Assembly (NCBI GenBank): GCA_024398075.1
Contig: JAKSJM010000015.1
Location: forward strand, 1 to 51,704
Reading direction: 5' to 3'
DNA length: 51,704 bases
Origin: Bacteroidales bacterium
GTDB taxonomy: Bacteria; Bacteroidota; Bacteroidia; Bacteroidales; UBA932
Each line of letters begins with the position of its first letter. The first letter of the stretch is position 1. Below, piece by piece: positions 18,141-27,079 of the stretch. The notes beneath the pieces are model-generated. The model was not told where the DNA came from. It searched no databases and worked only from the letters and a program-made list of their open reading frames with translations. The position numbers and the translations under genes are program-made.

Positions 18141-20246
18141 TTATTTTCCAAGAAGATACTTCTTCCAGAAAGCCCTGTCAGCCTCCAGCGAGTGCTGGCC
18201 CTGATACCCACGGTATCCGTGCATACCGTCAGGGTAGATCATGAACTCGAAGTTCTTTCCATCCTTATGAAGAGCATCGATGAGCTGGAGTACATTCTGA
18301 TAATGAACATTGTCATCACCAGTGCCATGAGTAATCTTCAGCATCACGGAACCATCTGAGTCATAGCGTACTGGGTATGAAGCGACATGATTGAGGACCC
18401 TCGATGCAGCATAGCCTTCAGGGTTTGTCTGAGGAGTCTCCATGAAGCGCTCAGTGTAATGGGTATCATAGAGCATCCAGTCGTACACTCCACCTCCGGC
18501 TATGCCGTAGTGGAAGTCGTCAGAGTGCTCGCAGAGAAGGAGCGTGGTCATGGTGCCTCCGAAAGAGAAACCCTCCACACCTATCTTGTCACCATCCACA
18601 TAAGGCTTGGCCTTCAGCCACTTAGCCCATGCCACGAAGTCCTGGATAGGCTTTTCAGTAAGGTTCTTGTAGACCTGGTCATTGCCCGCCTTGCCATTGT
18701 GGCCAGAGTTGCGAACATCGCATGTGATATGGATGATACCGTTGTCGCTCCACCACTGGTTTCTGGAGGTAGGCTGAGACCAACTATCTCTCACATAAGC
18801 TGTGTTAGGGCCACCATATATCATCATATGCACCGGATATTTCTTGGTAGGGTCGAAATTCTTCGGATAGACTATGCTTGCAGGCAGGACGAAGCCATCT
18901 TCTGTAGTCATGGTCACATGCTGAGGGAGGGCATAATCTGACGCATTGTAGTCAGGGCCCTTCATATCTGCCACCTTGTAGCAGCTGCCAGCATGTCTCT
19001 GTGCTACTCTCTTGCCACTCTTTCCCGCAGCGGCGACCACTCCCCTTGCCTTCCATGCAAGGTCAGCGGTCTCTGTCTCATACAGCCACAGCTGATCAGG
19101 AGTGGTATAGTTTGACAATGATACCACGAAGTACTTTCCATCTGGAGAGAAAGACAGGAGGAACACATTGAGCGAAGGATCTGTCAATGCCTTGATCTCG
19201 CCTTTCTTATCCACCTTGTAAAGGGTTGCCCTGGTGGTAGCATCTCTATTTGCGAGGAAATACACGTCACCCTTCTTCTCGTCTACGCGTACAATGTTCA
19301 CTCTCCAGTTTGGACCTGATGTGAGTCTGCGGAGTTCCTTTCCATCATAAGAGAGGAAATATATCTGCTCATAACCAGTCTCGAAGCTTCGAGCCATGTA
19401 AAGGCCCTTCTCAGTAAACACCATACCCTCGATCCAGTCGAGCCAGGTATCCACTTCCTCATGATAGACAGCCTTCTTCGAGCCATCTTCAGCGCTCACC
19501 GCATAAAGGTCGAGAGTGTTCTGGATACGAGGCTCACGAGCGATATAGAAAGACTTTGAATCCGCACTCCAGAATGGAATGCCGAAATACTGGTCTTCCT
19601 TCTCATCGAAGTCCGCCCAAACGATATGGCCTTCAAGGTCGGTCATACCGATACGCACCTCTGGATTTGGCTGTCCAGCCTTTGGGTATCTGGTCTCAGA
19701 CAACGACCCTCCCTGAGCGCCATCCTTGCTGGTAGCGTGGTAGATAGGGAACATTGGCACCTGAGAGTTGTCGAAGCGGTAGAAGCCAATCTTCTTTGAA
19801 TCTGGGCTCCACCAGAAAGCCCTGTACATCGATGGGCGGCCCAGAATCTCCTCATAGTAAACCCATGAGGCATAGCCGTTCAGGATGAGCTCAGAGCCAT
19901 CGAAGGTGAGCTGGGTCTCCTTCTTGGTCGCGATGTCCACCACCCAGAGATCATTGGCGCGCGTAAACGCGAGCTTCGTGGAATCTGGTGAATATGTGAG
20001 GTTTACAGCTCCATCAGGGCGCACAGGGAAAGATGAGAACTTCGCTGGAGCCTTGACTCCCGTCTTCACAGTCTTCGACGGAGCATACACTGAGAACGCT
20101 TCATCATCGACAAAAGTGCCATCATAAGTGAAAACGACTTCAGAATTGGACACCCACTTCCAGTAGAACGGAATCTTCTGGAAGCTCTGTGCTGCCGCCG
20201 AGAGCGAGAGCGCTCCCGCGACAAGGGCAAAAATCATTTTTTTCAT
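18141..20246 (-). CDS. S9 family dipeptidyl-peptidase IV-like serine peptidase
   Basis: 701 residues with a signal peptide (MKKMIFALVAGALSLSAAAQ), so periplasmic or exported. The N-terminal beta-propeller (about 25-430) contains the double glutamate YYEEILGR that binds the substrate amino terminus in DPP IV. The C-terminal alpha/beta hydrolase has the nucleophile elbow GFSFGG (classic DPP IV has GWSYGG), the aspartate in HGTGDDNVH and the histidine H676 in GMHGYRG. It is expected to release X-Pro or X-Ala dipeptides from peptides imported for fermentation. Its ATG overlaps the stop of the helicase gene by 4 nt (ATGA). Confidence 0.9.
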   Translation of the reverse strand: MKKMIFALVAGALSLSAAAQSFQKIPFYWKWVSNSEVVFTYDGTFVDDEAFSVYAPSKTVKTGVKAPAKFSSFPVRPDGAVNLTYSPDSTKLAFTRANDLWVVDIATKKETQLTFDGSELILNGYASWVYYEEILGRPSMYRAFWWSPDSKKIGFYRFDNSQVPMFPIYHATSKDGAQGGSLSETRYPKAGQPNPEVRIGMTDLEGHIVWADFDEKEDQYFGIPFWSADSKSFYIAREPRIQNTLDLYAVSAEDGSKKAVYHEEVDTWLDWIEGMVFTEKGLYMARSFETGYEQIYFLSYDGKELRRLTSGPNWRVNIVRVDEKKGDVYFLANRDATTRATLYKVDKKGEIKALTDPSLNVFLLSFSPDGKYFVVSLSNYTTPDQLWLYETETADLAWKARGVVAAAGKSGKRVAQRHAGSCYKVADMKGPDYNASDYALPQHVTMTTEDGFVLPASIVYPKNFDPTKKYPVHMMIYGGPNTAYVRDSWSQPTSRNQWWSDNGIIHITCDVRNSGHNGKAGNDQVYKNLTEKPIQDFVAWAKWLKAKPYVDGDKIGVEGFSFGGTMTTLLLCEHSDDFHYGIAGGGVYDWMLYDTHYTERFMETPQTNPEGYAASRVLNHVASYPVRYDSDGSVMLKITHGTGDDNVHYQNVLQLIDALHKDGKNFEFMIYPDGMHGYRGYQGQHSLEADRAFWKKYLLGK

Positions 20247-21673
20247 ATAAAAAACTTGTCTTTAAAATTCACCAAATATACTTTTTCCACTCCTCGTGTA
20301 ATGGCTGTGTATAGCCATTTGAGGTCGTCGAGCGTCTGCTCCTCCTGCCAGAATGGGCAGTCGATGAAGACGCATTTCCATTGACCGCCCTGCGACTTAT
20401 GGCAGGTGATGGCTTCAGCATACTTCAGCTGGAGGGCATTGAAATACTTGTCCTCTCGCACAGCTTCATATATCTTCTTCTTCGAGCCACGGTCGGCGTA
20501 GTCTGCCGACACTCCAGCGTACAGCGCATTCTGCTGCTCGTATGTGAGCGAAGCGGACTCCGACTCCAGCGTGTCCAGACACACCTTCGCGGTGATCTCG
20601 AGATCATTGTAATCGGGAAAGGACAGACTCGCGTCCGCGAAATGCAGTCCATAGCGTTCCTCGAAGTTCCTGATATTCTGAAGCTTCGCAATGTCACCGT
20701 TGGCGATATAATCAAGCTCCTTGACATCCTCGAGGAACTGGTAGCAGTTCTTCACTATCATGAGCTTGTCGCCCCGCACCAGCTGCTCCTCCTTGAACTG
20801 CACCGAAGAGCGCACGCCATGGTTATACCTTATGGCGCGCTTGTTTGAGCGGCACAGGATCACAGTCTCATCCTCGCCGTAGTGACCATAGGCGTCAGAT
20901 AGTTTCTCAATGAGCTCGCCTCCCGACACCCTTTCGATATCATCGAAACCATCCACGTCCAGCTGCAAGTCCTCGAAAGTCTCGTCGCCATAGCTTGTGC
21001 CAATGATTTCGCGAAGATAAGTGGCGTTATGCAATATTCCAGACTCTTGCTGCTGTCTCACCACGGTGGTCAGCTGGGCGTAGCTCACTCCCCCGAAGCC
21101 TTCCATGTAGTCCGAGGAAAGAGCTGGCGACGCGTCGAGCCCGATAGGCGGAAGCTGCGCCGCGTCTCCTATGAGAAGAAGCTTGCAGTCCACACCGTTT
21201 CTAACGAAGGTAATAAGGTCCTCGAGAAGGTTTCCCGTACCGAAAAAGGTAGAAGATTGCTGCACAGCATCGATTCCTATGAGGGAAACCTCATCTACGA
21301 CAAATAGCGTGCTCTTCGCCTTATTTGGCATAAGGCTGAACTGGCCGTAGCCATCGGAACCAACTGATTTCTGGCGATATATATGTTTATGAATAGTATA
21401 TGCTCGCTTCCCGGAATATGATGATAGCACCTTCGCAGCGCGACCTGTAGGTGCCAGGAGGACGCAAGGCATCTGCATCTCGGAGAGAGAAGCAATGACT
21501 GCGGACACTGCTGTGGTCTTTCCTGTACCTGCGTAACCATTGACCACCATGATATCGCCATCGTCACCAGTCAGGAACTGCCCTACCTGGCGCAGGAACG
21601 TATCCTGACACGAAGTGGCGCTGAAAGGCAAATGCTTTAGAAAGTCGCTGTAGAGAAACTCTCCCCTATCCAT
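20243..21673 (-). CDS. RecD-like superfamily 1 DNA helicase
   Basis: 476 residues from ATG 21673, which overlaps the trkH stop by 8 nt; an alternative ATG at 21697 would overlap by 32 nt. Helicase motifs: Walker A GYAGTGKT (46-53), Walker B VVDEVSLIG, motif III GDAAQLPPIG, motif V HKSQGGQWK and motif VI YTAITRGVEKVYLV. The order and the UvrD_C_2-like C-terminus match the small RecD2/Dda-like helicases found across Bacteroidota. It acts alone rather than in RecBCD. It is translationally coupled to DPP IV downstream (4-nt overlap), a pairing with no obvious functional logic. Confidence 0.85.
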   Translation of the reverse strand: MDRGEFLYSDFLKHLPFSATSCQDTFLRQVGQFLTGDDGDIMVVNGYAGTGKTTAVSAVIASLSEMQMPCVLLAPTGRAAKVLSSYSGKRAYTIHKHIYRQKSVGSDGYGQFSLMPNKAKSTLFVVDEVSLIGIDAVQQSSTFFGTGNLLEDLITFVRNGVDCKLLLIGDAAQLPPIGLDASPALSSDYMEGFGGVSYAQLTTVVRQQQESGILHNATYLREIIGTSYGDETFEDLQLDVDGFDDIERVSGGELIEKLSDAYGHYGEDETVILCRSNKRAIRYNHGVRSSVQFKEEQLVRGDKLMIVKNCYQFLEDVKELDYIANGDIAKLQNIRNFEERYGLHFADASLSFPDYNDLEITAKVCLDTLESESASLTYEQQNALYAGVSADYADRGSKKKIYEAVREDKYFNALQLKYAEAITCHKSQGGQWKCVFIDCPFWQEEQTLDDLKWLYTAITRGVEKVYLVNFKDKFFI

Positions 21674-23132
21674 GACGTACCCTATCCTTATGGTCAAACA
21701 TCATGGCGATAACGGCGAGCACCGGATAAATTTCCACACGACCGAGGAACATATCCATTGAGAAGATGAACTTGGTAGCAATAGGAAGGCAATTGAAACT
21801 GCCCATTGTGCCACATTCGCCAGTCGCAGGGCCAAGGTTTCCAAGCGATGCTATACTTCCGGTCACACCTACTGCCGTATCTGTACCAAGCAGGAGTGAG
21901 AAGAAAATGGACACCACCAGCATCACCACATAGAGGTTCAGATAGAAGAGCATAGGACGCACCTCATCATCCCTCAGAGCATGGTCACCGAGACGGATCT
22001 CGCGCACTGAATTTGGATGCAAGATGCTGAGGGTCTGCCTACGTATGGACTTGAGCAAGACCAGCACTCTATCTACCTTGACACCACCGGAGGTCGATCC
22101 TGCGCATGCGCAGATGAATCCAGAAAGAAGCATCACCATCTGCAGGAGCAGCGGCCAGTTTGCATTGTCTACAATGGCAAAGCCTGTCGTAGTAGTGAAA
22201 CAGAGGGTGGTAAACAATCCTGTCCACAAAGAATCTCCAAACGAGGTTATTTCGCCTCTCTTGAAGAATGAAAAGGCCATAATCAGCGAGAAGAACAGGA
22301 CATAGGAAATATAGAATTTTACGACAGGATTCCACACCGGCTTGATCGAACGACGAGCAAACATCATGAAGATGGAACCGAAGTGGATGGAAGAAGTGAA
22401 CATGAAAATCATGGTCAACCCTTCAATGAGTCTAGAGTGGAATCCAGCGATTGAATCAGCCTTGGTGCTGAATCCTCCAGTCGAGCACACGCTGAATGCA
22501 TGGTTCACGGCGTCAAATGCAGACATGCCCGCGGCCCAGTATGAAAAGAACGCTACTACAAACAGTGCCAAGTACACATAAGCAAAGATAAAAACTGTCT
22601 TATTTGCCCTGGAACTATATCCTTCCTTCGAAACCGACGACAACTCCATGCTGGTGAGTCTCATACGAATAGGACTCGCCTGCGGAATGATCAGGAGCAG
22701 GAAAACCACAACTCCCAAACCGCCGATGAAATGAGTGGAACTTCTCCAGAAAAGGAGGCTGTTTGGCAATGACTCTATATCGTCAAGAATGGTCGCACCA
22801 GATGTGGTAAAGCCAGAGACACTCTCAAACCACGCATTCTCAATGGTAAATGGTCCTCCCCACAGCACATAAGGGAGCATGCCGAAGATGAACGAAAGCA
22901 GCCAAGACAGAACGACTATCACATAACCATCCTTCAGGCTGATACTCTGTCCTTTCTTCACGAAGATGAAAGGGAAGATGCCCACGGTGAAGGTGATGGT
23001 GAAACTGATGATGAGCGCGGCAAGCGCACTATCATTGCCACTTCCTATAGACACCAGTATGGACAGAAACATGAAGAGCGCACTCACAAGGAGCGCGTAT
23101 CCCACATTTCGGCTAATGGTCTTTACATTCAT
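21666..23132 (-). CDS. trkH: TrkH family potassium uptake transporter
   Basis: 488 residues with about ten membrane segments. The four selectivity-filter loops of the KtrB/TrkH fold are visible: GFTTSGATI, CSTGGFSTKA, TTTGFAIVDN and CAGSTSGGVK. It forms the K+-conducting subunit, normally gated by a cytoplasmic TrkA/KtrA ring; no trkA is present in the window. Instead, the gene starts 3 nt after a membrane sensor-like protein, strongly suggesting co-translation. The c-di-AMP phosphodiesterase at 4790 is a possible functional link to K+ control but is 15 kb away. Confidence 0.92.
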   Translation of the reverse strand: MNVKTISRNVGYALLVSALFMFLSILVSIGSGNDSALAALIISFTITFTVGIFPFIFVKKGQSISLKDGYVIVVLSWLLSFIFGMLPYVLWGGPFTIENAWFESVSGFTTSGATILDDIESLPNSLLFWRSSTHFIGGLGVVVFLLLIIPQASPIRMRLTSMELSSVSKEGYSSRANKTVFIFAYVYLALFVVAFFSYWAAGMSAFDAVNHAFSVCSTGGFSTKADSIAGFHSRLIEGLTMIFMFTSSIHFGSIFMMFARRSIKPVWNPVVKFYISYVLFFSLIMAFSFFKRGEITSFGDSLWTGLFTTLCFTTTTGFAIVDNANWPLLLQMVMLLSGFICACAGSTSGGVKVDRVLVLLKSIRRQTLSILHPNSVREIRLGDHALRDDEVRPMLFYLNLYVVMLVVSIFFSLLLGTDTAVGVTGSIASLGNLGPATGECGTMGSFNCLPIATKFIFSMDMFLGRVEIYPVLAVIAMMFDHKDRVRHG

Positions 23133-23135
23133 CCC

Positions 23136-23972
23136 CTACTCCTCGTTATCTGTATTTGCGTACGACATAATGCGCCTACGGAGCATCTGGTTCTCGTTTA
23201 TGATGTCACCTATGCCTTCATTTAGCTCAGCCAGCTGATCATCTCCCTCAAACATGCAATTATAGTTCTTGTTTGACTGATTATAGTCTTTAAGACCCTT
23301 CAGCATGCTATAGAGAGGGTTTACATAGTAGACTATCATGTAGAAAAGCAGCATGAGGACAAGAAGCAGTCCCACTCCCACAGCGACAATACCCGGAATG
23401 ATACTTCTGTAGAATCCTCTCTGGAAAGTCTCAGAGTTCTTTCTCAAGTCGTTGTAGATACCATCACTCATGGCATTGATATCACGACTCAGTCGGTTGA
23501 ACTTAGGCTGCAGTCTCTCGTAGTACCAAGTACGCGAGTCAATGAAATCAGACTGAAGTACATCTTCAAGTTCTGTAGACGCAAGCATATATGCAGAATA
23601 CGAGTACATGACAGAGTCTGCAAGAGTAGTGAGTTTATTCTCTCCAAAAGACATACGAAGATCCTTGCAACTCTGCATGAATGCCTCTGCGTCAAACTCT
23701 GGAAGATGTGCTGAGGTCTCGTCGCCGATGACGGTAAGAATCTCAAGATTATATCCATTTGCCGCCTGAGACAAATTTCTTGCAGCATTCACACTCTCGA
23801 TATTATCGGCGATAAGATCAGAGACATAGGTGCTCATACGGCTATACTCCAGCACTGAAATGACGCTGGAGACAAGCAGAATGATGGCTATGGCCGACAG
23901 ACTCAATGTAAGCTTCGACTTTATGGAAAGATGATGAGCCTCAACCTTGTTCTTTATATCCTTGACTTTCAT
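23136..23972 (-). CDS. Membrane sensor-like protein (4-helix bundle plus HAMP-like), no output domain
   Basis: 278 residues. Topology read from hydrophobicity: short cytoplasmic N-terminus, TM1 (about 23-43), an extracytoplasmic helical domain (about 45-185) resembling the four-helix bundle of MCP-type receptors, TM2 (about 193-217), then a HAMP-like pair of helices with the expected proline (VNPLYSMLKGLKDY) and a short charged tail (about 265-278). No kinase, cyclase or MA signalling domain follows; the stop is genuine in this sequence. It directly precedes trkH with a 3-nt gap. A role in setting TrkH activity, or as a truncated receptor, is inference. Confidence 0.7.
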   Translation of the reverse strand: MKVKDIKNKVEAHHLSIKSKLTLSLSAIAIILLVSSVISVLEYSRMSTYVSDLIADNIESVNAARNLSQAANGYNLEILTVIGDETSAHLPEFDAEAFMQSCKDLRMSFGENKLTTLADSVMYSYSAYMLASTELEDVLQSDFIDSRTWYYERLQPKFNRLSRDINAMSDGIYNDLRKNSETFQRGFYRSIIPGIVAVGVGLLLVLMLLFYMIVYYVNPLYSMLKGLKDYNQSNKNYNCMFEGDDQLAELNEGIGDIINENQMLRRRIMSYANTDNEE

Positions 23973-23994
23973 TGAATGAACATGTTACAAAATA

Positions 23995-24002
23995 CAAATA
24001 TA
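23995..24002 (-). promoter_or_regulatory. -7 element of the sensor-trkH-helicase-DPP IV operon
   Basis: TATATTTG on the minus strand, 22 nt before the ATG at 23972. Confidence 0.6.
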
Positions 24003-24013
24003 ACAAAAAAGGG

Positions 24014-24044
24014 TTGTGAATAGAGCATTTTTTCCATACATTTG
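24014..24044 (+). promoter_or_regulatory. Promoter of the ROK regulator gene
   Basis: TTG (24014-24016), 20 nt, TACATTTG (24037-24044). This places the real start at the ATG 24069, since the upstream alternative start TTG at 24042 is part of the -7 element itself. Confidence 0.75.
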
Positions 24045-24068
24045 CCTAATCAGCAATCGATAACTATT

Positions 24069-25268
24069 ATGCACAATCATTACTTCGGCACACAAACCGA
24101 CTGGGGAACCATCGTCAAGAAGCAGATAGTACATATCTTCTTCAAGGATGGCATACAAACTATTGCCGACTTAAGCAAGAAAACACACGCTAGCGTGCCT
24201 ACAGTTACAAAACTCATTCTTGAGCTTATCAATGAAGGATTTGTAATGGAATTAGGTAAGGCACATACCACAGGAGGACGCAAGCCGTTACTATATGACA
24301 TCAATCCAAAGGCGGGCTACTTTGTAGGAGCCGACCTCAGACCGACATACGCAAACTTGGCCATCGTAGATTTCGCAGGAAACCAGGTACGCTTTGTTCG
24401 TCACATTCCATTCCAGCTGAGAGCGAGCACCAAGTCAGGCAAGGAGCTTACAGATATCATTAAGAATGAAGTCAGCGAAGCAGGTATCGACTGGGAGGAA
24501 ATCCTACACGTGGGCATCAGCGTGGCAGGCCCTACTGACACACGCATTGGAAGAAACATGTACTACTATGTGAGCAACGAAGAGCCTTTCTCTGAGTACA
24601 TGTCACTCATCCTCGGCGTACCAGCAGTACTTGAGAATGTCTCGAGATCAAAGATCGCAGCGGAGGTCAGATATGGAAAGCACTCAAGCCGCGACATGGT
24701 TTACCTGAATCTTGACGAGGAGTTCGGAATGAGCTATCTCGTAGGCGGAAATCTTGTATATGGTCACAATGGCTTCGCTGGAAATGCAGGACACGCCACC
24801 ATCCCTGGCAATCCTCTTTTATGCCGCTGCGGAAAAAAAGGTTGTCTGACCACAGTTTCTTCAGGTGAGGCTGTTCACAGAATGTATTTGGAACGTCTCG
24901 CAAACGGAGAAGTCGGCGAACTCTCTGAGAAATACAAAAATGGCGAGGAAATAACCTACTATGATGTTTGGGAAGCACTTAAGCATGGCGACCAGCTAGC
25001 CATTGATTGCTCTGCCGCGATGAGCAAGAATCTCGTCAAGATACTGGGCATCACCATAAATATGTCAAACCCTAACGTGATCATCATCGGAGGACAGATG
25101 TCAGAGTCCGGCGAAAAAATGCTGGAAACGATGAGGGAAGAATTGAAGAAGACCCTTGATCAGATCATGTACGAAGACGTAGAGCTACATCTCACTTCAG
25201 TGGGAGAGCCTGGAGCAGCACTTGGTGCATGCATCATGGCCCAAAGACATTATCTGGATCTCCAGTAG
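24069..25268 (+). CDS. ROK family transcriptional regulator/sugar kinase-like protein
   Basis: 399 residues from ATG 24069. An N-terminal winged helix-turn-helix (about 15-80, with TVTKLILELINEGFV and GGRKP) is followed by a ROK domain with the phosphate-binding GVSVAGP-like segment (GISVAGP), the catalytic-region GHNGFAGNAGHATI and the zinc site CRCGKKGCL (C-x-C-x4-C plus upstream His). This is the NagC/Mlc-type arrangement, a repressor that senses sugars or sugar phosphates. Target genes cannot be named: neighbours are a K+ transporter operon and glnS. A strong terminator follows. Confidence 0.87.
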   Translation: MHNHYFGTQTDWGTIVKKQIVHIFFKDGIQTIADLSKKTHASVPTVTKLILELINEGFVMELGKAHTTGGRKPLLYDINPKAGYFVGADLRPTYANLAIVDFAGNQVRFVRHIPFQLRASTKSGKELTDIIKNEVSEAGIDWEEILHVGISVAGPTDTRIGRNMYYYVSNEEPFSEYMSLILGVPAVLENVSRSKIAAEVRYGKHSSRDMVYLNLDEEFGMSYLVGGNLVYGHNGFAGNAGHATIPGNPLLCRCGKKGCLTTVSSGEAVHRMYLERLANGEVGELSEKYKNGEEITYYDVWEALKHGDQLAIDCSAAMSKNLVKILGITINMSNPNVIIIGGQMSESGEKMLETMREELKKTLDQIMYEDVELHLTSVGEPGAALGACIMAQRHYLDLQ

Positions 25269-25288
25269 CCACATGTGGACATAAAAGA

Positions 25289-25314
25289 AGAGGCCTCGCG
25301 GTTGCGAGGCCTCT
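25289..25314. terminator. Bidirectional terminator between ROK gene and glnS
   Basis: An 11-bp perfect stem (25289-25299 with 25304-25314; core GAGGCCTCGC/GCGAGGCCTC) with a GGTT loop. Plus strand continues CTTATTTTA; minus strand continues TCTTTTATG. Confidence 0.88.
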
Positions 25315-25320
25315 CTTATT

Positions 25321-27003
25321 TTAGATCTTGAATGAATCCTTAAGTGCTGTAGTCTTGTTGAATACTGCTTTCTCAGGAGTGCTGTCTGGATCCTTGTAGA
25401 AGTATCCGACTCTTTCGAACTGAACGGCAATGCCACTCTCATCCTCGAGAAGTGCAGGCTCAGCCCATCCCTTAGCAACTACGAGAGATTCTGGATTAAG
25501 GAAGTCCTTATAATCCTTGTCCTCAGGCACCTGGCTCATATCCGCGAGGGTGAAGAGACGATCGTAGAGACGAAGCTCGAGTTCCTTCGCATAAGCAGTA
25601 GATACCCAATGGATGGTACCCTTAACTGATCTATACTCACCATCAGGACCAGTGGTAGGATCATAGCTACACCTGAGTTCTACAACCTTACCCTCTGCAT
25701 CCTTGATAACCTCATCGCACTTGATGATGTAGGTATACTTGAGACGAACCTCACCATCTGGCTTGAGACGGAAGAACTTCTTAGGAGCATCCTCCATGAA
25801 GTCAGCTCTATCGATGAGAAGCTCTCCGGTGAAAGGAACCTTACGCTTAGCTCCCTCTGGATCGGCTGGGTTAAGAGGACAGTCGAACCACTCCACCTTT
25901 CCTTCTGGCCAGTTCGTAAGAGTGACCTTGATAGGATCGTCAGAAACAACCATATAGCGGTTTGAACGAGCGTTCAAGTCCTGACGGACACACCACTCGA
26001 GGAGCTGAATGTCCATGAGCTGGTCGCGCTTGCTGACGCCGATCTTATCGCAGAACATCTTCAATGCATCTGCAGTATAACCGCGACGACGCACGCCACA
26101 AAGAGTAGGCATACGAGGATCATCCCAGCCCGCTACAAGACCCTTCTGCACGAGTTCGAGAAGTTTTCTCTTACTCATGAGAGTGTATGTAAGGTTAAGG
26201 CGAGCAAACTCATACTGATGAGATGGGAAGATGCCAAGGGTCTCAATGAACCAGTCATAGAGAGGACGGTGTACATCAAACTCAAGTGTACAGATAGAGT
26301 GGGTGATATTCTCGATAGAGTCACACTGGCCGTGTGTATAGTCGTACATAGGATAGATGCACCACTTGTCACCAGTTCTGTGGTGATGTGCGTGCTTGAT
26401 ACGATAGAGGATAGGGTCACGGAACATCATGTTTGGATGCGCCATGTCTATCTTCGCACGAAGTACCTTCTCTCCATCTGCATACTTACCAGCACGCATC
26501 TCCCTGAAGAGTCTGAGGTTCTCCTCTACAGAGCGATCTCTGTAAGGGCTGTTCTTTCCTGGAGTCTCCACAGTACCACGATTCTCGCGCATCTCCTCCT
26601 GAGTCTGGTCATCGACATAAGCCTGACCTTTCTGGATCATCATCTCTGCCCACTCATAGAGCTGCTCGAAATAGTCAGAAGCGTAGCACTCCTTCTCCCA
26701 CTGGAAGCCAAGCCACTTGATGTCCTCCTTGATGGCATCTACATACTCAGTGTCCTCCTTGGTAGGGTTCGTATCATCGTAGCGGAGATTAGTCTTTCCG
26801 CCATATTTCTGTGCAAGTCCGAAGTTGATGCAAAGGCTCTTCGCATGTCCCAGATGAAGGTAGCCATTTGGCTCCGGAGGGAAACGAGTAAGGATGCTCT
26901 TATGCTTGCCGCTGGCAAGGTCTGCCTCAATGATTTCCTCGAGGAAATTAAGCTTCTTTGGCTCCTCTGCAGCAGCCTCAACTGTCTTGATATTCTCTTC
27001 CAT
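25321..27003 (-). CDS. glnS: Glutaminyl-tRNA synthetase
   Basis: 560 residues, class I synthetase that charges tRNA-Gln directly. Seen: the HIGH-type motif PNGYLHLGHAKS (about 47-58), the zinc-free catalytic core with CIYPMYDYTHGQ, the KMSKS-type loop MSKRKLL (about 273-279) and the two C-terminal anticodon-binding beta-barrels with RVGYF near the end. Length matches bacterial GlnRS. Presence indicates the direct rather than the transamidation route for Gln-tRNA. It is divergent from yicC, with its own -7 element at 27028-27035. Confidence 0.95.
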   Translation of the reverse strand: MEENIKTVEAAAEEPKKLNFLEEIIEADLASGKHKSILTRFPPEPNGYLHLGHAKSLCINFGLAQKYGGKTNLRYDDTNPTKEDTEYVDAIKEDIKWLGFQWEKECYASDYFEQLYEWAEMMIQKGQAYVDDQTQEEMRENRGTVETPGKNSPYRDRSVEENLRLFREMRAGKYADGEKVLRAKIDMAHPNMMFRDPILYRIKHAHHHRTGDKWCIYPMYDYTHGQCDSIENITHSICTLEFDVHRPLYDWFIETLGIFPSHQYEFARLNLTYTLMSKRKLLELVQKGLVAGWDDPRMPTLCGVRRRGYTADALKMFCDKIGVSKRDQLMDIQLLEWCVRQDLNARSNRYMVVSDDPIKVTLTNWPEGKVEWFDCPLNPADPEGAKRKVPFTGELLIDRADFMEDAPKKFFRLKPDGEVRLKYTYIIKCDEVIKDAEGKVVELRCSYDPTTGPDGEYRSVKGTIHWVSTAYAKELELRLYDRLFTLADMSQVPEDKDYKDFLNPESLVVAKGWAEPALLEDESGIAVQFERVGYFYKDPDSTPEKAVFNKTTALKDSFKI

Positions 27004-27027
27004 AATAAGTAATTAATCAAAATCTTA

Positions 27028-27035
27028 CAAAAGTA
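27028..27035 (-). promoter_or_regulatory. glnS -7 element
   Basis: TACTTTTG on the minus strand, 24 nt before the ATG at 27003. Confidence 0.55.
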
Positions 27036-27047
27036 ACAATTAATTCG

Positions 27048-27055
27048 TATTTTTG
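27048..27055 (+). promoter_or_regulatory. yicC -7 element
   Basis: TATTTTTG, 24 nt before the ATG at 27080; back-to-back with the glnS element. Confidence 0.6.
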
Positions 27056-27079
27056 TGACAAATAGAATTGAAAATCGTT

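Noticed and set aside
24042-24068. TTG start adding nine residues to the ROK regulator
   Set aside because: The TTG is part of the -7 element TACATTTG; the ATG at 24069 fits the family better.
26218-27012. 264-codon open frame on the plus strand opposite glnS
   Set aside because: It mirrors the strong codon bias of glnS, has no promoter, start or family resemblance, and runs into the glnS start region; glnS is certain.
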